This document shows positions 16,878 through 24,830 of a stretch of 64,000 nt of DNA, one piece after another. The DNA is taken from contig CABQGK010000002.1 in assembly GCA_902463725.1 (NCBI GenBank), forward strand, positions 186,001 through 250,000, written 5' to 3'. How positions within the stretch are numbered: position 1 is the first letter of the stretch; each line of letters opens with the position of its first letter. The translations under genes and the position numbers were made by a program. The stretch comes from an uncultured Sutterella sp. (GTDB lineage Bacteria > Pseudomonadota > Gammaproteobacteria > Burkholderiales > Burkholderiaceae_F). The notes below the pieces were generated by a model. It had not been told where the DNA came from. It did not search any database and worked only from the letters and a program-made list of their open reading frames with translations.

Positions 16878-17705
16878 TCAGACGCTGCGCAGTAACTCAT
16901 GCGTAAGCGAGTAGCCAAAGTATGCAATGCAAAACAGCACCACGCCAACCCAGAACCACGTGAGTGCGGTCTTCGCGCGCCAACCAGCAAAATAGCGACC
17001 GAGTAGCAAAATGCCAAAGATGAACCAACTAATCCACGTGAGCACCGTCTTGTGATCAAGATGCAACCACGTGTTATAGGCCTCATGCGTCGCAAGCGAA
17101 CCCAAAACGATCGTCGCCGTAATGCACACAAAGCCCACTGCAACAATCCTAAAGAAGATGCGCTCCATGACCACTAACCCAGGCATGGAGTCAAGAAAGT
17201 CCATCTTCGCATCGTCCTCACGGGGCTCCTTAAGGCGACGATTTTGAGCACCAATCACCATGGCTTGTACGACCGCGACAAACATGAAGGCATAGCCTGC
17301 AATCGCGAAAAAGAGGTGCCAGCGAAAGATCGGCGTCCACTCGGTCGCTACGATTTCATTCCCAGGAAAGAGCAACGGCATGAGCGTGCCCAAGCCAGCC
17401 AAGCAAAGCACGATACCAAACTGCCCATGCAGCCGATGAATCCACGTCTCGATCAGCAAAATGATCACAGCAAAAAAGCAGGTCTCAGCCACGGCATAGC
17501 CGAAACCAAAATGCACCGCATCGGGATGAAACATTTCCCCATGCAGTGCGAGCGCCTGTAGCACAAGCCCAATGAGAATGGGCCAGCGCAACAGACTTGA
17601 GGCCTTCCCTTCGCGGCCTTTCATGGCACTGATAATGGCCAAACCCGAGGCGATATAGAGGACGGCGGCCGCAAGGGCACAGATCGTTAGAGCAGTTACG
17701 GTCAT
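16878..17705 (-). CDS. CcsA/YpjD-type cytochrome c assembly protein
   Basis: A 275-aa inner membrane protein with about eight helices, related to the YpjD/HemX/CcsA group of heme-handling proteins. It contains conserved histidines in RWHLFFAIAGY and in the late HLDHKTVLTWISWFIFG, where family members hold heme. The frame reaches upstream to 17990, but that part has no coding character. The ATG at 17705 leads directly into the first helix and gives the normal family length. It is divergent from ffh, the usual betaproteobacterial order. Confidence 0.85.
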   Translation of the reverse strand: MTVTALTICALAAAVLYIASGLAIISAMKGREGKASSLLRWPILIGLVLQALALHGEMFHPDAVHFGFGYAVAETCFFAVIILLIETWIHRLHGQFGIVLCLAGLGTLMPLLFPGNEIVATEWTPIFRWHLFFAIAGYAFMFVAVVQAMVIGAQNRRLKEPREDDAKMDFLDSMPGLVVMERIFFRIVAVGFVCITATIVLGSLATHEAYNTWLHLDHKTVLTWISWFIFGILLLGRYFAGWRAKTALTWFWVGVVLFCIAYFGYSLTHELLRSV

Positions 17706-18095
17706 AGAAAACTCTTCACTCATCCAAGAGAGGCACCACACACAGGCGCAAAATGCGTTTGGCGCTGGCACAACACCTAAAGTATAACGCCCGAAACGGG
17801 TGAAAACGAAGGAAATCGCCGTATGAGCCTTAGTGCAAAAGCTTGCCGCAACCGATAAAATTAAAGTTTCTGCATTGAGCGCATTAACCCGCCTGCTGCC
17901 AGCCGCACCGAACCTGCGCCTCTGGCGCAATCGGAGCTCGTGCGATGCCCCCTTGTGTCTTGCAAGGGGCGTTGCTTGCGCTTTATGCATAGCGCGACAG
18001 AATACAACAGTAGAAGGTGCGTGCCCCTAGGCCTTCCAGTGCCAGGTGCAGCCCGCCCTCCCTACCCTACAGAAAGAAAGAAGGAAACTCTTCCC
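17706..18095. other. Intergenic region between ccsA-like gene and ffh
   Basis: About 390 nt with no supported gene. It contains a hairpin CCCCTTG-7 nt-CAAGGGG (17949-17969) and a -10-like TACAAC near 18003-18008 that could start ffh. Frames extending from both flanking genes into it lack ribosome binding sites. Confidence 0.4.
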
Positions 18096-19499
18096 ATGCT
18101 CGATTCGTTAAGTCAGCGTCTCTCCAAAATCGTGAAGACCATTCGCGGTCAGGCACGCCTTACCGAGGAAAACACTCGGGACATGCTGCGTGAAATCCGC
18201 ATGGCTCTGCTCGAAGCGGATGTGGCGCTTCCCGTGGTCCGTGAGGTGCTTGCTCGCATCAAAGAAAAGGCGATGGGTGAAGAAGTCATCGGTAACCTCA
18301 ACCCCGGACAAGCATTGGTAGGGGTGGTTCAACGGGAGCTCACGGCCATCATCGGCGGCGACCTGACACCCGAGGAGCGCGAACTCAATTTCCGTGTGCA
18401 ACCGCCTGCGGTCATTCTGCTCGCTGGTCTACAGGGCTCGGGTAAAACCACGAGCGCGGGTAAGCTCGCCAAATTTATTACCGAAAACCTCAAGAAAAAG
18501 GTACTCACCGTCTCGGCGGACGTTTATCGCCCTGCCGCTATCGATCAGCTCAAAGCGGTCACTGCGCAAACAACGGCCGAGTGGTTCCCGAGCTCACCTG
18601 AGCAAAAGCCACTTGACATTGCTGCGGCCGCCCTTGATCACGCCCGCCGCAAGTTCTTCGATGTGCTCATCGTCGACACGGCTGGCCGTTTGGCCATCGA
18701 TGAGGCCATGATGGCTGAAGTGGCAGAGCTCAACCACTTTCTTAAGCCAGCGGAAACGCTCTTTGTCATCGACGCCATGCTCGGTCAGGATGCCGTCAAC
18801 ACCGCCCGCACCTTTAATGAGCGCCTGCCGCTCACGGGCATCATTCTCACCAAGACCGACGGCGACAGCCGCGGCGGTGCCGCCCTCTCCGTACGACACG
18901 TCACTGGTAAGCCCATCAAGTTTGTGGGCTCTGGAGAAAAACTCACGGGCTTTGATGCGTTTGACCCTGAGGCTATGGCCTCACGCATTCTCGGCATGGG
19001 CGACATCGTTGGCTTGGTCAAGGATGTGCAGAAGTCCATCGATATGGCGGCAGCAGAAAACCTTGCCGAAAAGCTCAAAAAGGGCAATCGCTTCGACTTG
19101 AACGACTTCCGCGCCCAGCTCGCCCAAGTGAGCAATGTCGACAGTTTTTCCTCAATCATGGAAAAACTCCCCGCGCAGTTCCAAGGGCTTGCTGACAAAG
19201 TCAACGATGATGCAGCCCGTAAAACCCTGCGCCGCTCGCTCGGCATTATCGATGCGATGACGCCGCTAGAGCGCCGTAAACCCGAACTCATCAAGGCTAG
19301 TCGTAAAAAACGCATCGCCGCGGGCGCAGGTGTGCCCGTGCATGAAGTCAATAAGCTTCTGACGCAATTTGAGCAGAGTGAAACGCTACTCAAAAAGATG
19401 AAGAGCGGAGGACTTGCCAAACTCATGCGTGGCCTCGGTGGCTTGGGGCGTGGCGGCTTCCCTGGCATGGGCGGAGGCTTTCCTGGGTTCGGCGGTTAA
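18096..19499 (+). CDS. ffh: Signal recognition particle protein Ffh
   Basis: A 467-aa SRP54-type GTPase that, with 4.5S RNA, targets nascent inner-membrane proteins to FtsY. N domain about 1-90; G domain with GLQGSGKTTSAGKLA, DTAGR and TKTDGDSRGGAAL; M domain from about 300, ending in a Gly/Met/Phe-rich tail (GGFPGMGGGFPGFGG). The start at 18096 (MLDSLSQRL) is the family start and has AAGGAA upstream; the frame opens earlier, but that part is not conserved. No 4.5S RNA gene was seen in the window. Confidence 0.97.
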   Translation: MLDSLSQRLSKIVKTIRGQARLTEENTRDMLREIRMALLEADVALPVVREVLARIKEKAMGEEVIGNLNPGQALVGVVQRELTAIIGGDLTPEERELNFRVQPPAVILLAGLQGSGKTTSAGKLAKFITENLKKKVLTVSADVYRPAAIDQLKAVTAQTTAEWFPSSPEQKPLDIAAAALDHARRKFFDVLIVDTAGRLAIDEAMMAEVAELNHFLKPAETLFVIDAMLGQDAVNTARTFNERLPLTGIILTKTDGDSRGGAALSVRHVTGKPIKFVGSGEKLTGFDAFDPEAMASRILGMGDIVGLVKDVQKSIDMAAAENLAEKLKKGNRFDLNDFRAQLAQVSNVDSFSSIMEKLPAQFQGLADKVNDDAARKTLRRSLGIIDAMTPLERRKPELIKASRKKRIAAGAGVPVHEVNKLLTQFEQSETLLKKMKSGGLAKLMRGLGGLGRGGFPGMGGGFPGFGG

Positions 19500-19510
19500 T
19501 CAGGCAGCGC

Positions 19511-20098
19511 ATGCGTATTCTCGGACTTGACCCAGGGCTCAATCATACGGGCTGGGGTCTGATCGAAAGCCAGCAAAACCACTTCGAACATATTGCAAGC
19601 GGTGTGCTACACGTGCCAGAAGGGGAGCTTGCTGAGCGACTCGGGCACATCGTGCGCTATTTGCGCGATGTCATCGAGACCCATGCCCCAGAGATCGTCT
19701 GCGTGGAAAAAGTGTTTGTCAACATCAATCCACAAAGTACCCTGCGGCTCAGTCAAGCACGCGCCGCGGCACTCATTGCAGCTGACCTCGCTTCGCTCAA
19801 GGTCTACGAATACACCCCAAGCGAAATTAAACAGGCCGTCACGGGCACGGGTAAAGCCGACAAGCTCATGATTCAAAAGATGGTTGCCATGTTGCTGCAG
19901 CGCGATACCGCGCTTCAAGCGGACGAAGCCGATGCGCTAGCTTGTGCGCTCTGTGGCGCTAACCGTATCATCATGCAAGCTTTTGAAGAGCAGGGTGGAA
20001 CAAATCGAACCTATGCCATGGCACGCCATGGACGTAGCAACAAAGGGGCTCGACGTGCCTGGGAGGCGCTCGTGCTCGAAAAAGGGAAAAAGAAATGA
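19511..20098 (+). CDS. ruvC: Holliday junction resolvase RuvC
   Basis: A 195-aa endonuclease that cuts Holliday junctions in recombination repair. Begins MRILGLDPGLNHTGWGLIE with the first catalytic Asp (Asp7). Glu in CVEKVFVNINPQST and the later acidic pair in ADEADALACALCGA complete the active site. The C-terminus is about 20 residues longer than E. coli RuvC and basic. It overlaps ruvA by 4 nt. Confidence 0.97.
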   Translation: MRILGLDPGLNHTGWGLIESQQNHFEHIASGVLHVPEGELAERLGHIVRYLRDVIETHAPEIVCVEKVFVNINPQSTLRLSQARAAALIAADLASLKVYEYTPSEIKQAVTGTGKADKLMIQKMVAMLLQRDTALQADEADALACALCGANRIIMQAFEEQGGTNRTYAMARHGRSNKGARRAWEALVLEKGKKK

Positions 20099-20667
20099 TT
20101 GGTCGTCTAGCTGGAACGCTTTTAGAGAAAACACCACCACGCGTGTTGCTCGACGTTGCGGGCGTTGGCTACGAAGTCGATGTACCGATGTCAACCTTCT
20201 GCAATCTCCCCGTTGAGGGGGAGCGCATCGTGCTCCTGACGCATATGGTTGTGCGCGAAGATGCGCAACTTCTCTACGGCTTTAGTACCGAGGCTGAACG
20301 CACTGCCTTTCGCGCGCTACTTCGAGTCTCGGGCATTGGACCGCGCATTGCGCTTGCGCTCCTCTCGGGGATGGCCGCAAGCGACCTGGCTGCCGCCATT
20401 GAGTCGGGTGACAGTGCTCGCCTCACCCATATTCCTGGCATCGGGAAAAAGACGGCTGAGCGCCTTGTGCTCGAACTCAAAGGCAAGCTCGGCGCGGTAG
20501 GCGCTGCTGCGCTCGCACCCGTTGGCAGTGTTGCCAATGACATCTTAGGGGCGCTCGTTGCACTTGGCTACTCCGAGCGTGAAGCCCAAGCCGCCGTGAA
20601 GACGCTTGAGCCTGGCGTGAGCGTCTCCGAAGGCATTCGCCTTGCCCTACGAACGCTCTCCAAATAA
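20095..20667 (+). CDS. ruvA: Holliday junction DNA helicase subunit RuvA
   Basis: A 190-aa protein that binds Holliday junctions as tetramers and recruits RuvB. Starts MIGRLAGTLLEKTPPRVLLD (OB fold), followed by two helix-hairpin-helix motifs (LRVSGIGPRIALALLSG and LTHIPGIGKKTAERLVLELK) and the C-terminal RuvB-binding domain (DILGALVALGYSEREAQAAV). Translationally coupled to ruvC by an ATGA overlap. Confidence 0.97.
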   Translation: MIGRLAGTLLEKTPPRVLLDVAGVGYEVDVPMSTFCNLPVEGERIVLLTHMVVREDAQLLYGFSTEAERTAFRALLRVSGIGPRIALALLSGMAASDLAAAIESGDSARLTHIPGIGKKTAERLVLELKGKLGAVGAAALAPVGSVANDILGALVALGYSEREAQAAVKTLEPGVSVSEGIRLALRTLSK

Positions 20668-20682
20668 GGGAGGCCCTACGTC

Positions 20683-21720
20683 ATGGATACCGACAGCCGA
20701 ATCGTCAATGCCCGCGCGGCTAGCCCCAACGAAGAAAATGTTGACCGCGCCCTGCGCCCCGAGTCCCTCACGGACTATGTTGGGCAAGAGGACATTCGCG
20801 AACAACTACACATCTTCATTGAAGCGGCAAAGCGCCGTGGCGAGCCACTCGACCACCTCTTGCTTTTTGGCCCCCCTGGGCTCGGCAAGACCACGCTAGC
20901 GCACATCGTTGCACACGAAATGGGCGTCAATCTGCGTCAAAGTTCTGGCCCAGTGCTTGAGCGCCCTGGCGACCTCGCAGCCATCCTTACCAACCTTGAG
21001 CGCAATGACATTCTCTTTATTGACGAGATTCATCGCCTCTCTCCCGTGGTCGAGGAAATCCTTTACCCCGCGCTAGAGGACTATCAGATTGACATCATCA
21101 TTGGTGAGGGTCCCGCGGCACGCTCGATCAAAATCGATCTACCGCCCTTTACGCTCATTGGAGCTACGACCCGCGCAGGTTCTCTGACCAATCCGCTTCG
21201 CGCACGTTTTGGTATCGTCAGCCAACTGCAGTTCTACACCCCTGAGGAACTCTGTCGCATTGTGACGCGCTCTGCGCGGCTACTCAATGTGGACATGCAA
21301 CCCGAAGGTGCGATGGAAATTGCTCGTCGCAGCCGTGGCACCCCTCGTGTTGCCAACCGGCTTCTCAGGCGCGTGCGCGACTATGCCGAAGTCAAGCACA
21401 ACGGCACAGTCAGTGCAGAAATTGCCGCCGACGCGCTCAAAATGCTACAAGTTGACCCCCAAGGACTCGACTTGATTGACTGCCGATTCCTGCTCACGAT
21501 TATTGAAAAGTTTAGTGGCGGCCCCGTAGGTATTGACAATTTGGCGAGCGCCATTGGTGAAGATCGCGATACGCTCGAAGATGTGGTTGAGCCGTACCTT
21601 ATCCAGCAGGGTCTAGTGCAGCGCACTCCTCGTGGTCGCATGGCAACAGCGCGCGCTTGGCAGCATTTTGGGAAGTTGCCACCGACGCCCACTGCGCCCG
21701 ACCTCTTTCAGAGCTATTGA
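20683..21720 (+). CDS. ruvB: Holliday junction DNA helicase motor RuvB
   Basis: A 345-aa AAA+ ATPase that drives branch migration. Walker A is GPPGLGKTTLAH, Walker B FIDEIHRL, with the sensor GATTRAGSL and the C-terminal winged helix ending in TPRGRMATARAWQH. It starts 15 nt after ruvA and completes the ruvCAB operon. No clear intrinsic terminator was seen downstream. Confidence 0.97.
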   Translation: MDTDSRIVNARAASPNEENVDRALRPESLTDYVGQEDIREQLHIFIEAAKRRGEPLDHLLLFGPPGLGKTTLAHIVAHEMGVNLRQSSGPVLERPGDLAAILTNLERNDILFIDEIHRLSPVVEEILYPALEDYQIDIIIGEGPAARSIKIDLPPFTLIGATTRAGSLTNPLRARFGIVSQLQFYTPEELCRIVTRSARLLNVDMQPEGAMEIARRSRGTPRVANRLLRRVRDYAEVKHNGTVSAEIAADALKMLQVDPQGLDLIDCRFLLTIIEKFSGGPVGIDNLASAIGEDRDTLEDVVEPYLIQQGLVQRTPRGRMATARAWQHFGKLPPTPTAPDLFQSY

Positions 21721-21888
21721 CGCAAATGCACCCACCTTAATCCGCGGCAAAAAAAGCACGCGATCCTTGCGCTCAGGCGCGTACTACTGGCGCTAGAATT
21801 CCTGCTCTCTCTTGCGACGACGAGCAGAGGTTTCTGCGATAGGGTTGCAACCTGAAACATAACGCATCAAGCGCAAACAAGAGCTCTT

Positions 21889-21920
21889 CTATACTAAAGG
21901 GATGCTTTTTTCCTATACTC
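21889..21920 (+). promoter_or_regulatory. Two TATACT boxes upstream of ybgC-tol
   Basis: TATACT occurs about 21889-21894 and again about 21915-21920, both upstream of the ybgC ATG at 21934. Either could be a -10, but neither has a good -35. The second would leave a very short leader. Confidence 0.3.
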
Positions 21921-21933
21921 TCTGTTGACAAAC

Positions 21934-22347
21934 ATGCCAGCACTCTCTTTTCCAATACAGGTCTACTGGGAAGATACGGACGCCGGTGGTATCGTCTATC
22001 ACGCAAACTACATCCGCTACATGGAACGTGCGCGAAGCGACTGGCTACGGCAAATTGGCTTTTCCCAAAATGAAGAGCGCACCCGTGAGGGCGGAGTTCT
22101 CTTTGTGGTCGCTGCCATTGAAATCAAGTACCTCAAAAGTGCCGTACTCGACGACTCCCTGGTGGTTCGTACGGAAATCGAGCGACTCGGCCGTGCCTCG
22201 ATCAATTTCCTGCAAGAGGTTTGGCGCGGCGACGAACGACTTGTGAGCGGCAAAGTGCGTGTCGGCGTACTCGATGCGCAGACCCGTCAGCCTGTGCCTC
22301 TGCCCGCGCCGTTGCACGACAAGATTCTCTCTAGCCTTGCTGCGTAA
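21934..22347 (+). CDS. ybgC: Tol-Pal system-associated acyl-CoA thioesterase YbgC
   Basis: A 137-aa hot-dog-fold thioesterase. The active-site motif YWEDTDAGGIVYHANYI with its aspartate is intact. YbgC acts on acyl-CoA or acyl-ACP esters and is associated with the Tol-Pal locus. The frame could start at a TTG three codons earlier (21925), but the ATG is preferred. First gene of ybgC-tolQ-tolR-tolA. Confidence 0.93.
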   Translation: MPALSFPIQVYWEDTDAGGIVYHANYIRYMERARSDWLRQIGFSQNEERTREGGVLFVVAAIEIKYLKSAVLDDSLVVRTEIERLGRASINFLQEVWRGDERLVSGKVRVGVLDAQTRQPVPLPAPLHDKILSSLAA

Positions 22348-22400
22348 GCCAGGCTGGAGTTTCATGACAAAGCCATCAATCATCTATTTTCTTAACAATC

Positions 22401-23069
22401 ATGCCTACCGCAGATTTATCCATTCTGTCTCTGATCGCTAACGCCAGTCTCGTGGTGAAGTGCGTGCTTGCTGTACTACTGAGTCTCTCTGTAGCCAGCT
22501 GGACAGTGATCTTCAGAAAGTACTTCTTCGTCTCGCGCGCCACCCGCATGGTCGACGAGTTTGAAGACCGCTTCTGGCGCGGCGTTGAGCTCACTCAGCT
22601 CATGGACAGCGCCCGACGCAACCAAGAATCCAGTGGCATCGAAGAGCGTATCTTCGCTGCTGGCATGACCGAGTTCCTCAAGCAGAACCGTCAAGACCCG
22701 CACGCCCTAAACAGCGTCTCACGAGCCATGAAAGCTGTCTACACCCGTGAGATGGATCGCCTTGAAGCGGGCTTGCCGCTGCTGGCCTCGATTGGCTCCA
22801 CCGCCCCTTACATTGGTCTGTTTGGCACGGTCTGGGGCATTATGAACGCGTTTACGGGATTGGCCACGCTCGATAACGTGAGCCTTGCCGTGGTTGCGCC
22901 TGGTATTGCTGAAGCGCTAGTCGCTACGGCAATCGGCCTTTTTGCCGCGATCCCTGCGGTGGCTGCCTACAACTACTACAACAATCGCATTCTGCGCCTT
23001 GCCAACCGCGTGGATGGCTTTAGCGAAGAATTCCTCAACATCCTGCATCGTCAGCAATCGAGGGGGTAA
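22401..23069 (+). CDS. tolQ: Tol-Pal proton-channel subunit TolQ
   Basis: A 222-aa inner membrane protein with three membrane helices (about 15-37, 130-150 and 165-190). It forms the proton-driven motor with TolR that energises TolA during division and outer-membrane constriction. The conserved region GSTAPYIGLFGTVWGIMNAF lies in the second helix and GIAEALVATAIGLFAAIPAV in the third. Its start is 53 nt after ybgC. Confidence 0.96.
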   Translation: MPTADLSILSLIANASLVVKCVLAVLLSLSVASWTVIFRKYFFVSRATRMVDEFEDRFWRGVELTQLMDSARRNQESSGIEERIFAAGMTEFLKQNRQDPHALNSVSRAMKAVYTREMDRLEAGLPLLASIGSTAPYIGLFGTVWGIMNAFTGLATLDNVSLAVVAPGIAEALVATAIGLFAAIPAVAAYNYYNNRILRLANRVDGFSEEFLNILHRQQSRG

Positions 23070-23071
23070 TC

Positions 23072-23503
23072 ATGTCGCTGCGTGATGGCTCCAAGCGTCG
23101 GGGTCTAATGGCCGAAATGAACGTCGTGCCGTACATTGACGTCATGCTAGTGCTCGTGATCATCTTGATGGTGAGCGCGCCTTTCGTCAACCCGTCGCTC
23201 GTCAATCTCCCCTCGGTCAATAAGGCGAGTAAAGCCCCCGAGACGGTCATTGAGGTAGTGGTCTACCCCGATGGTCACATGTCGGTGAAAAAGGGAAAAA
23301 ATCTCGTCCCAGTTGACATGGCTGGACTCGTGCCAAGCGTCAAAAATGCCATTGGTGATAAAACGGATGTCCCAGTGGTCGTTGCTGCCGACAAGGAAGT
23401 GCGCTACGAGGCCGTGATCAATGTTCTCAAGACGCTTCAAAGTGCGGACATTCCTCGAGTGGGCCTGTCGTTGCGTGTGGAACGTAGCGCAGCCGCCCGC
23501 TGA
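23072..23503 (+). CDS. tolR: Tol-Pal motor subunit TolR
   Basis: A 143-aa ExbD/TolR protein: short cytoplasmic N-terminus, one membrane helix with the proton-handling aspartate in VPYIDVMLVLVIILMV, and a periplasmic dimer domain (VPVVVAADKEVRYEAVI). It starts 2 nt after tolQ, so it is coupled in translation. Confidence 0.96.
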   Translation: MSLRDGSKRRGLMAEMNVVPYIDVMLVLVIILMVSAPFVNPSLVNLPSVNKASKAPETVIEVVVYPDGHMSVKKGKNLVPVDMAGLVPSVKNAIGDKTDVPVVVAADKEVRYEAVINVLKTLQSADIPRVGLSLRVERSAAAR

Positions 23504-23511
23504 TCGATACC

Positions 23512-24684
23512 ATGAGCGAAACGAACGAAATCAGGACAAACCGTGAGAACGAGCAGCGCGAGCTCAAACAGTCGCTAGCGCTCTCGGCAGCTGTTCACGT
23601 ACTGCTTTTCATCGGGCTCTTTACAGTTTTTAACTGGAGCACCCAGTCAGAAACGGTCTATGCTGAACTTTGGGCACCCGAGGATATCTCCTCGGGTAAT
23701 GACCCAAGCGGCGTCGCAAAGAAGTACCCCGATGAAGAGCCCGATCCGCAAGCGCGCCCCGATCAAGAGGCTCAGCAGGCCCAAGAAGCAGCACGCGCTA
23801 AGGCGGAGGCTGAACTTGCACGCCAGCAAGCGCAGCGTGAAGCTGCCCGCCAAGAGGCGATTGCGCAGGCAGAAGCCGCACGTCAGAAGGCAGAGGAACA
23901 GGCACGCGCTGAAGAGGCGCGTCGCGCCCAGGAAGCCAAGCTCGCCGCGGAAAAAGCGGAAGCCGAGCGCTTAGAGAAAGCGCGCCAAGACGCCATCGCC
24001 GCAGAGCAGCAAAAAAAGCAAGAGCGTAAGCGCCAAGAAGCTGAGCGTCTAGCGCAAGAGAAACTTGCCGCTGAAAAGAAAAAAGCTGAAGAGGCTCGTC
24101 GTGCCGAAGAAGCACGCGCCGCAAAGCTTGCAGAAGAAAAGCGCCTAGCCGAACAGAAGAAAGCCGAAGAAGCGAAAAAGGAAGCAGAACGTAAAGCCGC
24201 TGAAGCAGCCAAGATTGCTGCGGAAAAACAGGCTGAAGAAGATCGAAAGGCACGTGAGCGCATCCGCGCTGCCATGCGTCAGCAGGAGCTTGCTCGCATC
24301 AACGGCGCCAAGCAAGATCCCAATGGCACGCGTAGTGGCACAACACGTGGTGACAAGAACAACGTTCGCCAAAACCTCACAGGCAGTGCCTTTGCTGGCT
24401 ACCAAGCACGTGTGGCGGCTTGCATTCGCCCGAATATCAATATCGATGTCTCGCCCACGGTGCGCCGCGGCCAATTTGTGGCGGAATACACGGTGCAGCT
24501 ACTACCGAACGGCGAGCGTACGGGGATGCCTCGACAACTCAAGAGCTCTGGTTGGGCCGCTTACGACCGTGCGGTCGAAGGCGCCATTCTCAAGTGCCAG
24601 CCTTTCCCCAAACCAGACCCTGGCTACGATGTACCACGTGAGCTGAAACTGACGTTCGACCCCGTGGACGATAAACGCAACTGA
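23512..24684 (+). CDS. tolA: Tol-Pal envelope-spanning protein TolA
   Basis: A 390-aa protein: one N-terminal membrane helix (about 23-43), a long periplasmic Ala/Glu/Lys/Arg helix (about 75-260) and a C-terminal domain that contacts TolB and Pal. The end domain shows YQARVAACIRPNI and VEGAILKCQPFPKP, the two cysteine-containing ends typical of the TolA/TonB-type fold. It starts 8 nt after tolR. tolB and pal, usually next, are absent: a strong hairpin follows and the next gene is proS on the other strand. Confidence 0.92.
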   Translation: MSETNEIRTNRENEQRELKQSLALSAAVHVLLFIGLFTVFNWSTQSETVYAELWAPEDISSGNDPSGVAKKYPDEEPDPQARPDQEAQQAQEAARAKAEAELARQQAQREAARQEAIAQAEAARQKAEEQARAEEARRAQEAKLAAEKAEAERLEKARQDAIAAEQQKKQERKRQEAERLAQEKLAAEKKKAEEARRAEEARAAKLAEEKRLAEQKKAEEAKKEAERKAAEAAKIAAEKQAEEDRKARERIRAAMRQQELARINGAKQDPNGTRSGTTRGDKNNVRQNLTGSAFAGYQARVAACIRPNINIDVSPTVRRGQFVAEYTVQLLPNGERTGMPRQLKSSGWAAYDRAVEGAILKCQPFPKPDPGYDVPRELKLTFDPVDDKRN

Positions 24685-24700
24685 GTCCCCCGCACACCCA

Positions 24701-24732
24701 AACGCCCTCGTTATCACGATAACGAGGGCGTT
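24701..24732. terminator. Strong hairpin after tolA (bidirectional)
   Basis: A 14-bp perfect stem (AACGCCCTCGTTAT / ATAACGAGGGCGTT) with a CACG loop lies 16 nt after the tolA stop, followed by TTTG on both strands. It ends the tol operon and may also stop leftward transcripts from proS. Confidence 0.85.
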
Positions 24733-24830
24733 TGTATCTGTTGCAACGCGGTGAGTGCGGGAAGCACCCAATCCTACACGTCGCACGCAGCCCCACCTCT
24801 AGGGCTAGGGCGAGGCCGCGTCAGTGGCGC

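Noticed and set aside
23798..24275. Long leftward frames opposite tolA
   Set aside because: They are the antisense of the Ala/Lys/Glu repeat of TolA; composition explains the open frames.
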